Shown in pieces: positions 39,805-49,008 of a DNA stretch of 64,000 nucleotides; the stretch's first letter is position 1, and each line of letters starts with the position of its first letter. The stretch is from Neptunomonas phycophila (GTDB taxonomy: Bacteria > Pseudomonadota > Gammaproteobacteria > Pseudomonadales > Balneatricaceae). Made by a program: the position numbers and the translations under genes. Under the pieces are notes generated by a model, which saw nothing but the letters and a program-made list of their open reading frames with translations, was not told the DNA's origin and ran no database searches. Where the stretch lies: contig NZ_MRCI01000001.1 in the NCBI RefSeq assembly GCF_001922575.1, positions 496,001 to 560,000 of the forward strand, in the 5' to 3' direction.

Positions 39805-40776
39805 GTGTGCAGCAAATCAAGGTTCGGTGTTTTTTCTTCAGGTATTCAGTCTATTCCACACATAGATCAGCTTTTGAATGCTGATTTACAAAAAATATGG
39901 TGCTTTACGCAAGCTAATTTAGAGGGTGTCGTTGGCTGGGGCTTAAAACCCACTGCGGAAAAAGCCCGTCGTTTTGCTGCAAAAAAAAGCTTACCTTATA
40001 TCGCTTTGGAAGATGGCTTTTTGCGATCGGTTGGATTGGGTGTCGATGGAGATGAGCCTCACAGCTTGGTGGTGGATTATAGCGGTATCTACTATGACGC
40101 TACCCGGCCTAGCGATCTTGAGCGCTTCATCTTCGAGTCAGCCTTATCTGATGAGCAGGCCATTCGTGCCCGTCGTTGTATGGCGCTAATTCGTGAACAT
40201 CGTCTATCCAAATATAATCAAGCGCCAGAAGTCATGTTTGCGCCTTCGGATAAACAGCGTATTTTGGTGGTCGATCAAACGGCGGGTGATGCCTCCATTC
40301 GTTATGGCTTGGCGAGCGAGCATAGTTTTAAGCTGATGCTAGAGCAGGCGAAAGCAAACCATCCTGATGCCGAAATTTGGGTTAAAATCCACCCGGATGT
40401 GCTTGCGGGTAAAAAACAAGGCCATTTGGTGGAGTTGGCTCAACATTTAGGCTGCACATTGTTATCTGATGCTTGTAACCCTTGGTCGGTTCTTGATGTG
40501 GTGAGTGATGTGTATGTAGTAACGAGTCAGCTAGGCTTTGAGGCCTTGTTAGCTGGCAAGCGTGTGCATTGTTTTGGAATGCCGTTTTATGCAGGATGGG
40601 GGCTAACAGAAGATTCCCAGTCGTGTGCGCGGCGTAGTGTTGAGCGGTCGTTAGAGGCTGTTTTTGATGCGGCGTATATCCGCTATTGCCGCTTTATAAA
40701 TCCACAATCAGGCCAACGTTGTGAAATAGAAGACACAATTGCATTGTTAACACAGCAACGCGACCTGCTATTTTAA
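39805..40776 (+). CDS. kpsC: KpsC N-terminal module as a separate gene
   Basis: E. coli KpsC is a 675-residue protein with two related Kdo-transferase modules that build the poly-Kdo linker on the lipid anchor of group 2 capsules. This 323-residue protein matches the first module: FSSGIQSIPHIDQLL at the N-terminus, IALEDGFLRSVGLGVDGDEP (residues 67-86), VVDYSGIYYDATRPSDLE, and VTSQLGFEALLAGK with YAGWGLT near the end. The second module is in a different gene 8 kb away (49009-50106). The start is a GTG at 39805, three bases after the preceding stop. Confidence 0.85.
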   Translation: MCSKSRFGVFSSGIQSIPHIDQLLNADLQKIWCFTQANLEGVVGWGLKPTAEKARRFAAKKSLPYIALEDGFLRSVGLGVDGDEPHSLVVDYSGIYYDATRPSDLERFIFESALSDEQAIRARRCMALIREHRLSKYNQAPEVMFAPSDKQRILVVDQTAGDASIRYGLASEHSFKLMLEQAKANHPDAEIWVKIHPDVLAGKKQGHLVELAQHLGCTLLSDACNPWSVLDVVSDVYVVTSQLGFEALLAGKRVHCFGMPFYAGWGLTEDSQSCARRSVERSLEAVFDAAYIRYCRFINPQSGQRCEIEDTIALLTQQRDLLF

Positions 40777-40840
40777 TATTCACTTAGGTATGATGTTTCT
40801 ATAAGCCTAAACGCCAACTTCAACATGGATCTGTGACGAT

Positions 40841-42268
40841 ATGATGACTCAGTGTTCGGACATTATTGCTAACTCAAATATTCAATTTGGTACGAGCGGT
40901 GCGCGTGGCTTAGTGGATGATTTTACGCCCGAGGTGTGTGGTGCGTTTACTCAAGCGTTTGTTGAACAAATGCAATCGGAGTATGAGTTTTCGGGGGTTG
41001 TTTTAGCTATTGATAACCGCCCCAGTAGCCCAGCCATCGCTGAGGCATGTGCAGGGGTAATTAAACAGCTAGGTTTAGCGGTGTATTACTACGGTGTAGT
41101 GCCTACGCCTGCATTGGCATACCAAGCCATGCAAGACAAAATGCCGGCCATTATGGTGACTGGCAGTCATATTCCTTTTGATAGAAATGGCCTTAAATTT
41201 TACCGCCCTGATGGTGAAATCACTAAAGCAGATGAGTCGGCTATTTTAGGGTTTAATGTCAGCTACATTGGCGCTGTTGAGCATGCGTTACCGGCGATAT
41301 CTACATTAGCCGCGGAACAATATACACAGCGGAATGCTGGGCTATATGCTGATCATGTTCTTGCAGGTAAACGCATTGGGATTTATGAACACTCCAGTGC
41401 CGGACGCGATCTTTACGCAGCCATTTTTGCATCATTGGGTGCTGAAGTTATCTCTCTTGAGCGCACCGATACCTTTGTACCTATCGATACCGAAGCTGTT
41501 GCCGAAGAGGATCGTGTTAAGGCACGTCAATGGTCTGCTGAGCATCAATTAGATGCGATTTTCTCTACCGATGGCGATGGTGATCGTCCTCTGATTGCGG
41601 ATGAAACAGGAGAGTGGCTACGCGGTGATATTGTGGGGTTACTCTGTGCGCAATTACTTAACATTCAAGCATTGGCGGTGCCGGTTAGTTGTAATACGGC
41701 GATTGAAAAGTCTAATAGTTTCGAGAAAGTGGTACGCACGCGTATAGGTTCGCCTTATGTTATCGCTGCGTTTGAAGCTCTTGCGGCCGAGTTCAAGCGG
41801 CTAGCGGGTTTCGAGGCCAACGGTGGTTTTATTCTAGGTTCGGATGTTGAGCTAAACGGCCAAGTACTCAAGGCGTTACCCACACGAGATGCGTTGTTGC
41901 CTGGTATCGTCTTAATTGCCGGTGCTGCTTCTGCTGGCAAATTATTGTCCGAGTTAGTGGCTAGCTTACCCGCTCGCTACACCGCGAGTGATCGTATAAA
42001 AGATGTGCCTACACAGTGGAGCCGTGAGCTATTAAATGCTGGTGCCGAGCAGCCCGAAGTGTTGCTGAATAAAATAGGCTTTACTGAAACAATCGAAGCT
42101 GTTGATACAACGGATGGCTTGCGGTTGACGTTAGCTTCAGGTGATATTGTGCACCTTCGCCCGTCAGGTAATGCACCTGAACTGCGTTGTTATGCCGAGT
42201 CAGGTGATCAGGCAGCCGCTGAGGCTATCGTGGTTAAGGCGCTAAAGGGCGTGGCGCAACTTCTTTAA
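40841..42268 (+). CDS. phosphomannomutase/phosphoglucomutase-type phosphohexomutase
   Basis: This alpha-D-phosphohexomutase interconverts sugar 6- and 1-phosphates and would feed nucleotide-sugar synthesis for the capsule, including glucose-1-phosphate for RfbA or mannose-1-phosphate. Motifs are FGTSGARG at the N-terminus, the phosphoserine loop [16 protein letters not shown], the Mg-binding [13 protein letters not shown] and the phosphate-binding [15 protein letters not shown] in place of TASHNP places it in the ManB-like subgroup seen in polysaccharide clusters. Length is 475. The ATG at 40841 is followed directly by a second ATG. Whether mannose or glucose is preferred cannot be decided. 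Confidence 0.85.
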   Translation: MMTQCSDIIANSNIQFGTSGARGLVDDFTPEVCGAFTQAFVEQMQSEYEFSGVVLAIDNRPSSPAIAEACAGVIKQLGLAVYYYGVVPTPALAYQAMQDKMPAIMVTGSHIPFDRNGLKFYRPDGEITKADESAILGFNVSYIGAVEHALPAISTLAAEQYTQRNAGLYADHVLAGKRIGIYEHSSAGRDLYAAIFASLGAEVISLERTDTFVPIDTEAVAEEDRVKARQWSAEHQLDAIFSTDGDGDRPLIADETGEWLRGDIVGLLCAQLLNIQALAVPVSCNTAIEKSNSFEKVVRTRIGSPYVIAAFEALAAEFKRLAGFEANGGFILGSDVELNGQVLKALPTRDALLPGIVLIAGAASAGKLLSELVASLPARYTASDRIKDVPTQWSRELLNAGAEQPEVLLNKIGFTETIEAVDTTDGLRLTLASGDIVHLRPSGNAPELRCYAESGDQAAAEAIVVKALKGVAQLL

Positions 42269-42307
42269 AGTGATTTTGTTAGTTAAAAATTTTATATTAC
42301 TAAATAA

Positions 42308-42332
42308 AGCCGCTCATTTGAGCGGCTTTTTT
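42308..42332. terminator. bidirectional Rho-independent terminator
   Basis: A perfect nine-base stem (AGCCGCTCA/TGAGCGGCT) with a two-base TT loop is followed by a T run on the plus strand and preceded by an A-rich stretch, so it can work both ways. It lies between the convergent phosphohexomutase and cysN/C genes and separates the glycan-building arm from the sulfate-activation arm. Confidence 0.85.
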
Positions 42333-42357
42333 ATAGCTAATCAGCTTTTAAAACTGC

Positions 42358-44259
42358 TCAGATATATCCACGTTCTTGCATGTACTCAATCACCTTATCG
42401 GCACATTCTTCCGGCGTGACGTTGGTGGTGTCCAAACGGCATTCAGGGTTCTCTGGTGCTTCATACGGTGAATCGATACCGGTAAAGTTTTTCAGCTCAC
42501 CTTTGCGTGCTTTTTTATACAAGCCCTTTACGTCGCGGTCTTCTGCTACGTTTAGTGGTGTATTTACATGCACTTCGATGAACTCACCGTCTTCAACCAT
42601 ACTGCGAGCCATGTCGCGCTCTGAACGGAAAGGCGAGATAAAGGCGCTGATTACGATCAAGCCTGCATCAACCATAAGGCGTGCGATTTCGGAGATACGA
42701 CGGATGTTTTCGACGCGGTCGCCATCGGTAAAGCCAAGATCTTTATTGAGGCCGTGGCGGATGTTATCGCCATCTAACAAATAGGTGTGGTGACCCATGC
42801 TGTAGAGCTTTTTCTCAACTAAGTTGGCAATGGTTGATTTGCCCGCACCAGATAAGCCTGTTAGCCAAAGGATACAGGGTTTTTGCTGCTTAATGGTTGA
42901 GCGTGCTTCTTTGTTCACATCCACGTGTTGCATAACGATGTTTTGGCTGCGACGTAAGGCGAAGTTGAGCAAGCCAGCACCAACGGTGTTGTTGCTTAGG
43001 CGGTCGATGAGGATATAACCGCCCGTATCTTGGTTGTTGCTGTAAGCGTCGAACGCGATTGCTTGGTCTAAGCTAATGGTGCACACACCAATGCCGTTGA
43101 GTTCGAGCTTTTTAGCCGCCATGTGTTCCATCGTGTTGACGTTAACTTGATACTTAATATCCGTTAGCGTTGCTGAAACCGTTTTAGTGCCGACCTTCAT
43201 AAGGTAAGTTCGACCGGGCAATAACGGTTCTTCGTGCATCCAGATGATGGTGGTTTCAAATTGTTTGGCAACTTCAGCAGGTTCTGACGCTTCTACAAGC
43301 AGGTCACCGCGGGAGATATCAATCTCGTCTTCCAGTGTGATGGTAACGGACTGGCCTGCAACCCCTTCTTCTAGGTCGCCATCCAGTGTAACTATGCGTG
43401 CTACGGTGCTCTCTTTACCCGAAGGTAATACACGAATGCGATCGCCCGGTTTCACGGCGCCACCTGAGATTTGGCCGGAGAAGCCTCGGAAGTCGAGGTT
43501 AGGGCGGTTAACCCACTGTACCGGCAGACGGAATGGCGTGCTTTTCATTCGCTCGTCATCAATCTCGACCGTTTCTAGGTAACCCATCAGCGTTGTACCG
43601 CGATACCACGGCATTTTAGGGCTTGGATCAGTGATGTTATCGCCTTTAAACGCAGACATAGGAATAAAGGTGATGTTCTCAATTCCTAGCTGTTTGGAGA
43701 AGGTGGTGTAATCTTCTACGATCTGGTTATAGGTCTTTTCAGAATAATCAACCAAGTCCATTTTGTTGATGGCAACAATCACGTGGCGAATGCCGATCAA
43801 TGACGCTAAATAGCTGTGGCGCTTGGTTTGTGTAAGGATGCCTTTGCGAGCATCAACCATCAAAATAGCGACATCAGCTGTCGATGCACCAGTAACCATG
43901 TTGCGCGTGTACTGCTCGTGCCCTGGAGTATCGGCTACGATAAATTTGCGGCGATCAGTCGAGAAGAAGCGGTATGCAACATCGATTGTGATCCCTTGCT
44001 CGCGTTCTGCGGCTAGGCCGTCAACAAGCAGTGCGAAGTCGATGTCGTCGCCTTGAGTACCAAACTTTTTAGAGTCTGATTCGACAGCGGCAAGCTGATC
44101 TTCAAACAACATTTTTGATTCGTATAGCAAGCGACCAATTAGGGTGCTTTTGCCATCATCAACGCTACCGCAGGTGATAAAACGCAGTAGGCTTTTGTTT
44201 TCGTGATTTTTTAGGTACTGATCGATATCAGTTGAGATTAAATCGGATACGTGTGCCAT
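42358..44259 (-). CDS. cysNC: bifunctional ATP sulfurylase GTPase subunit/APS kinase (CysN-CysC)
   Basis: The CysN part (about residues 1-430) is the GTPase that drives APS formation. It shows [19 protein letters not shown] near residue 30, [12 protein letters not shown] and NKMDLVDYS. The CysC part (about 435-633) phosphorylates APS to PAPS, with [15 protein letters not shown] as its P-loop and [11 protein letters not shown]. The fused form is normal when PAPS is needed in quantity, as for sulfation. The ATG at 44259 overlaps the cysD stop (TAATG), so both are made from one minus-strand transcript. Downstream is the shared terminator. Confidence 0.95.
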   Translation of the reverse strand: MAHVSDLISTDIDQYLKNHENKSLLRFITCGSVDDGKSTLIGRLLYESKMLFEDQLAAVESDSKKFGTQGDDIDFALLVDGLAAEREQGITIDVAYRFFSTDRRKFIVADTPGHEQYTRNMVTGASTADVAILMVDARKGILTQTKRHSYLASLIGIRHVIVAINKMDLVDYSEKTYNQIVEDYTTFSKQLGIENITFIPMSAFKGDNITDPSPKMPWYRGTTLMGYLETVEIDDERMKSTPFRLPVQWVNRPNLDFRGFSGQISGGAVKPGDRIRVLPSGKESTVARIVTLDGDLEEGVAGQSVTITLEDEIDISRGDLLVEASEPAEVAKQFETTIIWMHEEPLLPGRTYLMKVGTKTVSATLTDIKYQVNVNTMEHMAAKKLELNGIGVCTISLDQAIAFDAYSNNQDTGGYILIDRLSNNTVGAGLLNFALRRSQNIVMQHVDVNKEARSTIKQQKPCILWLTGLSGAGKSTIANLVEKKLYSMGHHTYLLDGDNIRHGLNKDLGFTDGDRVENIRRISEIARLMVDAGLIVISAFISPFRSERDMARSMVEDGEFIEVHVNTPLNVAEDRDVKGLYKKARKGELKNFTGIDSPYEAPENPECRLDTTNVTPEECADKVIEYMQERGYI

Positions 44260-46052
44260 TAGAAGTAGCCCTCCTGCTTTTTCTTCTCCATGGATGCGGC
44301 GGAGTCGTGATCGATCATTCGGCCTTGGCGCTCAGAGGTATTGGTGAGCAGCATTTCTTGGATGATCGCAGGTAGGGTGTCTGCTTCGGATTCAACAGCA
44401 CCGGTTAGTGGGTAGCAGCCTAAGGTGCGGAAGCGGACTTTTTTCATCATAGGGACTTCGCCATCGCGAAGAGGCATGCGCTCATCGTCGACCATGATTA
44501 ATGTGCCATCGCGTTCAACCACCGGACGCTCGGCTGAGTAGTACAAAGGCACAATCGGAATGTTCTCTAAATGAATGTATTGCCAGATGTCTAGCTCAGT
44601 CCAGTTTGAGATTGGGAATACACGAATCGATTCGCCTTTGTGCTTACGCGCGTTGTATTGTTTCCACAGCTCAGGGCGCTGGTTTTTAGGGTCCCAGCGG
44701 TGATCGGCTGTACGGAAAGAGAAGATACGTTCTTTAGCACGTGATTTTTCTTCATCACGGCGTGCACCACCGAATGCCGCATCAAAGCCGTATTCGTTTA
44801 GGGCTTGTTTTAGACCTTCGGTCTTAGTGATGTCTGTGTGAATTGCTGAGCCGTGGGTAAATGGGTTGATGTCTTTTTCGATAGCTTCTGGGTTGATGTG
44901 GGTAATCAACTTGAGGCCGAGGTCTTCTACCATTTTGTCACGGAAGCGATACATCTCTTGGAATTTCCAGCGCGTATCAACATGCAAAAGTGGAAATGGC
45001 GGCAGCGATGGGTAAAACGCTTTCATGGCAATGTGTAGCATGACGGCGCTGTCTTTACCGATCGAGTAAAGCATGACAGGGTTTTCTGTCTCAGCGACAA
45101 CTTCCCGCATGATCTGGATGCTCTCCGCTTCCAGGCGTTGTAAGTGTGTTAATGGCATATCCTTCCCCGGGGTTGAATGTTGAGATTGGTTTACTGTGTG
45201 ATGTGGTCGAGCAGAGGGAGCCTCTGGCTCTTTTTTTAAATCGTTGGCCGTTATGTTGGCCAGGTCTTGAGAGGGAATGATGAGTGATTCTGGGTGCTCG
45301 CTCTGCCACTGAAGTAACTCAGTGTGACGATGATAAAACGGCACCTTGATCACTAAGATCATCCCTTCAGCTTCTTGAGCATGTAAGTGGCTCAAGAATT
45401 CGACGAGATCTGTACTTGTTAACGAGTGGTGGCTATGAGCCCACTGGATGCGATTTTTAGTGTCGCGCGCATACAGCTGATAGCCGTTGTGTCCGGCTTC
45501 GTGGTCTAGGACGAAACTACGTAACCCAATGACAAAAATGCGGCGCTTATCCTGCTTATTGTGAGGGCAGGAGGCGTCTAGATTAGGGCTGTTGGCTTGC
45601 AGGTGCTTTGCCGCGCGCAATACAGCTTGTCGGGTCGTGTTTAATGACTCTGGCGCAGGCAGCAACCCTATGCTCTTGAGGTAGCGTGATGTTGTTTTTT
45701 CTGACGTGCTATGAGCGCTGCGATCTGCAATCCATTGGTGTATTGAGCCAATATCCCATAGTTTTTTATCCGAACCGTTTTGTGTGGCATATGTCTGTGT
45801 AAGTAGTTCGGATACTAGCGGTGCCAAAGCGGGCTGCTTGATGTGCTGGCTGCCGCTTGGTCGCCCGCGCGGTTGGGATTGCAGCGCTTGCCAGCCGCCT
45901 TTGAGAAACTTTTTGTAGGCCGAAATAATAGTAGGATGGCTCAACCCCGTTTGGAGTTGAATCTCGTTTAAGCTCTTTTTTTGCAACCGCAAGGTGACGG
46001 CTGTTTTACGGAGCTTATCAAGTTGTGCCGGGCTTAAGTGCTGGCCATCCAT
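44259..46052 (-). CDS. cysD: ATP sulfurylase small subunit CysD fused to an inactive IS630-transposase-like N-terminus
   Basis: Residues 299-597 form a complete CysD ([20 protein letters not shown], then [15 protein letters not shown] for ATP, then [20 protein letters not shown]), which makes APS with CysN. The preceding 298 residues are foreign to CysD. Residues about 10-65 look like the IS630-type helix-turn-helix ([23 protein letters not shown] followed by GRPSGS), read in pieces. Residues about 120-135 resemble the second winged-helix end ([13 protein letters not shown]). Residues about 170-265 resemble a DDE fold, with the acidic triad absent ([21 protein letters not shown] where D would stand; no NP.E box). 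One frame covers both halves, with a polar linker at about 266-298. Confidence 0.88.
   Translation of the reverse strand: MDGQHLSPAQLDKLRKTAVTLRLQKKSLNEIQLQTGLSHPTIISAYKKFLKGGWQALQSQPRGRPSGSQHIKQPALAPLVSELLTQTYATQNGSDKKLWDIGSIHQWIADRSAHSTSEKTTSRYLKSIGLLPAPESLNTTRQAVLRAAKHLQANSPNLDASCPHNKQDKRRIFVIGLRSFVLDHEAGHNGYQLYARDTKNRIQWAHSHHSLTSTDLVEFLSHLHAQEAEGMILVIKVPFYHRHTELLQWQSEHPESLIIPSQDLANITANDLKKEPEAPSARPHHTVNQSQHSTPGKDMPLTHLQRLEAESIQIMREVVAETENPVMLYSIGKDSAVMLHIAMKAFYPSLPPFPLLHVDTRWKFQEMYRFRDKMVEDLGLKLITHINPEAIEKDINPFTHGSAIHTDITKTEGLKQALNEYGFDAAFGGARRDEEKSRAKERIFSFRTADHRWDPKNQRPELWKQYNARKHKGESIRVFPISNWTELDIWQYIHLENIPIVPLYYSAERPVVERDGTLIMVDDERMPLRDGEVPMMKKVRFRTLGCYPLTGAVESEADTLPAIIQEMLLTNTSERQGRMIDHDSAASMEKKKQEGYF
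45156..45168 (-). promoter_or_regulatory. cysD: possible internal ribosome-binding site and start for CysD alone
   Basis: Reading the minus strand, GGGGAAGGAT lies directly before the ATG at 45158, which is residue 299 of the fusion and the usual first residue of CysD proteins. The GGGGA part is about five bases from the ATG. This could allow a normal 299-residue CysD to be made besides, or in place of, the fusion. Confidence 0.45.
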
Positions 46053-46136
46053 GAAGTATCCACATATTACGGCTCAATGAGCATGCGTTATAAAAATAAG
46101 TGCGCGCGTTGTTCTGTTTCGGTCTAAGTCGACTAG

Positions 46137-46165
46137 TTGTGATATTACGGAATTGTGGTTAGTAT
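46137..46165 (+). promoter_or_regulatory. candidate sigma70 promoter for the SLC13 gene
   Basis: TTGTGA and TAGTAT are separated by exactly 17 bases in the 214-base divergent gap between cysD and the permease gene. The -10 would be about 100 bases from the permease ATG at 46267. No clear promoter was found for the minus-strand cysD direction. Confidence 0.3.
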
Positions 46166-46266
46166 CTCAATACACTTTATTAAACATTTTTTGTCTCGAT
46201 GTTTTAGGGCGATTAGTTTTGTTTGTTTAGCCCGTTACAACGGAATGCTTTTATTGGATTTTGACC

Positions 46267-48030
46267 ATGGGATATGAGGCTTACCTCACGCTAGCAATTG
46301 TGATGGCAGTATTGATTGCGTTGATCGTGAGTAATATTGCGACTGATGTTATTTTGATGTCAGCGTTGGCAGCGTTAGTCATTACAGGCGTGTTAACCCC
46401 TTTGGAAGGTTTGGCCGGTTTTTCTAACCCTGGCGTTATGACGATTGCTACCTTGTATATCGTTGCAGCCGGTCTGAAAGAAACGGGTGCCATTCAATGG
46501 ATTGCAGGCCGTTTGCTAGGCCAGCCAAATGGTGTTCGCCAAGGGCTGGCCAAAGTGATTATGCCTACATCGGTCATGAGTGCTTTTATGAATAACACGG
46601 CTGTGGTTGCCATGTTTATTCCTTCTATTCAGGAGTGGTCAAAACGCGTCAACATCCCGGCGTCTAAATTGCTGATTCCTTTGAGCTATGCGGCGATCCT
46701 TGGTGGCACTTGCACCCTCATCGGTACGAGCACTAACTTGGTAGTAGACGGGTTAATGCAATCCACCTTCGATTATAAAATGGGCATGTTTTCACTGACT
46801 TGGTTAGGGTTGCCTTTGCTGCTGGTAGGGGGGACGTTTCTTTACTTTTTTGCTGATCGTTTGCTGCCAGACCGCCAAGGTACTATTGAGCAATTAGGTA
46901 ATGCGCGCGAATACAGCGTTGATGTGATTGTTGACGAAAATGGTCCATTAGTGGGAAAAACGATAGAAGAAGCAGGCTTACGTAATTTAAGTTTTGGTTA
47001 TTTGGTAGAAATCCACCGCGGCTCGCGGATTTTATCGGCGGTTGCGCCTGATACTCAATTACAGGCGGGTGATGAGTTAGTCTTTATTGGTGCGCCCGAA
47101 TGTGCACGGGAACTTCGTCAAATTCACGGCCTTAATCCGGCTAATGGTGATGTGGATAAGTTGAAAATCGCTAGCCATGAGCGTTGCCTTGTTGAAGCGG
47201 TGATCGGGCCAGAATTTGTCGGTCTAGAGCAATCGATTAAAGACTCGCGTTTTAGAACACGATTTCAGGCGGCTATTTTGTCGGTATCCCGAAACGGTCA
47301 ACGTATTACCGGTAAAATTGGTGATATACGCTTACAGGTAGGCGACACCTTGTTACTGGAAACAGGACAAGACTTTGTAGGTCAATACCGCTCGCGGCGT
47401 GACTTTTTGTTAGTGAGTGCCATGAACGACTCTACGCCACCTGCGTTCAGTAAGGCGCCGTTTGCTTTGTACGTCTTATTAGGCATGGTATTGCTGAGTG
47501 CTTCTGGCTTGTTGAGTATTTTAGAAGCGGCTTTTCTGGCAGCGGGTGCTATGTTAGTCACGCGGTGCATTAGCGTGACTAAAGCCCGTCGAAATATCGA
47601 CCTCACGGTGATTACTGTTATAGCGGCGTCTTTTTCGCTTGGCGAAGCCATGACTAAAACAGGGATGGCAGAGCAAATAGCTCAGTGGCTCATGTTTGGC
47701 GGGATGTCGCCTTGGGTAATGTTAGCCATTGTTTATGTATTAACCACCTTGTTTACCGAGGTGATTACTAACAATGCGGCGGCGATTTTAATGTTCCCTA
47801 TTGCGGTGTCTATTGCGCAGCAATTGGGTGTGGATCATATGCCGTTTGTGATTGCTGTGATGTTTGCAGCGTCTGCTAGTTTTATCATGCCATTGGGTTA
47901 CCAGACTAATTTGATGGTCATGGGGCCAGGAGGGTATCAAACCTCTGACTTTTTAAAGATAGGGATTCCGATGAGTATTATCGTATCGGTGACTTCTATC
48001 GTATTGATACCGTTTATTTGGGCGTTTTAA
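46267..48030 (+). CDS. SLC13/DASS-family permease with two TrkA-C domains, possible sulfate transporter
   Basis: The 587-residue membrane protein has hydrophobic segments at both ends and two regulatory RCK/TrkA-C-like domains in the centre (about residues 215-375, including AREYSVDVIVDENGPLVGKTIEEAG). The helix-hairpin motifs MNNTAVVAMFIPS and GTCTLIGTSTNLVVDG, repeated as TEVITNNAAAILMFPIA, are typical of SLC13 sodium/anion symporters. Members with central TrkA-C domains include sulfate transporters of algae. Its place between cysDNC and cysQ suggests sulfate import, but the substrate is an inference. I use the ATG at 46267, with GGA eight bases upstream, not the TTG at 46261. Confidence 0.8.
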   Translation: MGYEAYLTLAIVMAVLIALIVSNIATDVILMSALAALVITGVLTPLEGLAGFSNPGVMTIATLYIVAAGLKETGAIQWIAGRLLGQPNGVRQGLAKVIMPTSVMSAFMNNTAVVAMFIPSIQEWSKRVNIPASKLLIPLSYAAILGGTCTLIGTSTNLVVDGLMQSTFDYKMGMFSLTWLGLPLLLVGGTFLYFFADRLLPDRQGTIEQLGNAREYSVDVIVDENGPLVGKTIEEAGLRNLSFGYLVEIHRGSRILSAVAPDTQLQAGDELVFIGAPECARELRQIHGLNPANGDVDKLKIASHERCLVEAVIGPEFVGLEQSIKDSRFRTRFQAAILSVSRNGQRITGKIGDIRLQVGDTLLLETGQDFVGQYRSRRDFLLVSAMNDSTPPAFSKAPFALYVLLGMVLLSASGLLSILEAAFLAAGAMLVTRCISVTKARRNIDLTVITVIAASFSLGEAMTKTGMAEQIAQWLMFGGMSPWVMLAIVYVLTTLFTEVITNNAAAILMFPIAVSIAQQLGVDHMPFVIAVMFAASASFIMPLGYQTNLMVMGPGGYQTSDFLKIGIPMSIIVSVTSIVLIPFIWAF

Positions 48031-48096
48031 TGCAGATTAGCCTCTGCTCTTTTATATTTTTACACATAGCTTATTTGAAACAACGACAAGGGATTA

Positions 48097-48897
48097 ATGA
48101 TGCAGTTTGATATCGAAAAAGTACTGGAGTTATCAAAACAGGCTGGCTATGCCGTTATGGAAATCTACAAAAAAGATTTTGCTGTATACGATAAGTCAGA
48201 TAACAGTCCGCTAACGGAAGCGGATATGGCTGCGCATCATTTGTTAGTTGATGGCTTGAAAGCTATTGCGCCTTCTATCCCTGTTCTGTCGGAAGAGTCA
48301 GGTGAAGAGGTTAAAACCGAACGCTTGAAGTGGAGTGAGTATTGGTTAATTGATCCGCTAGATGGCACAAAAGAGTTCATCAAAAAGAACGGCGAGTTCA
48401 CAATCAATGTGGCGTTGATCAAAGACGGTGTGCCGGTTTTTGGTGTGGTGTATGCACCTGCACTTAATACCTTGTATTGGGGTGAGCAGGGTAAAGGAGC
48501 CTTTAAGCAAAATGACGGCGAAGGTGCGGTTGAAATTAAAGTGGGTGATAACCCAACAGTTGCAACAGGCTGGAAAGTCGTTGGTAGTCGCTCACATCAA
48601 TCAGATGATTTTAAGGCCTTTATGGAGATGTTACCTGAAGCCGATATTGTGGCGATGGGGAGTTCTCTTAAGTTATGTCTGGTCGCTGAAGGTGCGGCTG
48701 ATTTGTACCCACGTTTAGGGCCTACAAGCGAATGGGATACAGCGGCGGCGCATGCGGTGGTTTTGGCGGCGGGTGGTCAGGTGTTAGAGGTTGAAACGCT
48801 CAAACCTTTAACCTATAACCAGCGTCCTGATACGTTATTGAACCCTTATTTCATCGTCTGTAAAGAGCCGAGTGATTTTTGGGCTAAAAAGGGCTAA
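48097..48897 (+). CDS. cysQ: 3'(2'),5'-bisphosphate nucleotidase CysQ
   Basis: CysQ hydrolyses PAP, the by-product of PAPS use, to AMP and phosphate, preventing inhibition of sulfotransferases. The inositol-monophosphatase-fold motifs are KSDNSPLTEAD near residue 32, LSEESGEE, the metal site WLIDPLDGTKEF and GPTSEWDTAAAHAV near the end. The length of 266 residues is slightly above E. coli (246). The start is the first of two tandem ATGs, with AAGGG upstream. Its position beside PAPS synthesis and a capsule locus with three sulfotransferases fits a PAP-recycling role. Confidence 0.92.
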   Translation: MMQFDIEKVLELSKQAGYAVMEIYKKDFAVYDKSDNSPLTEADMAAHHLLVDGLKAIAPSIPVLSEESGEEVKTERLKWSEYWLIDPLDGTKEFIKKNGEFTINVALIKDGVPVFGVVYAPALNTLYWGEQGKGAFKQNDGEGAVEIKVGDNPTVATGWKVVGSRSHQSDDFKAFMEMLPEADIVAMGSSLKLCLVAEGAADLYPRLGPTSEWDTAAAHAVVLAAGGQVLEVETLKPLTYNQRPDTLLNPYFIVCKEPSDFWAKKG

Positions 48898-48964
48898 TCT
48901 AGAAGTTATCGAATGACTAGATTACGTTAGCTATAGTAATCTAGTGGTTTACCTTGTTGATTAC

Positions 48965-48991
48965 AAAGGCGAATGTTATGTTCGCCTTTTT
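48965..48991 (+). terminator. Rho-independent terminator after cysQ
   Basis: AAAGGCGAA and TTCGCCTTT pair perfectly around a seven-base loop and are followed by T residues. The hairpin lies 68 bases after the cysQ stop and overlaps a possible upstream ATG (48973) for the next gene, which argues that the next gene starts later. Confidence 0.8.
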
Positions 48992-49008
48992 GCTTTTATC
49001 GGGCCATC

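Noticed and set aside
44259-46052. An insertion sequence interrupting cysD
   Set aside because: The CysD part is complete from its normal first residue, the frame is continuous and no terminal inverted repeats or target duplications were seen. It is a fusion, not a disrupted gene or an active element.
48973-49008. An N-terminal extension of the second KpsC gene from the ATG at 48973
   Set aside because: The codons fall in a terminator hairpin, and the 12 extra residues (including three Cys/Phe-rich positions) have no match in KpsC.
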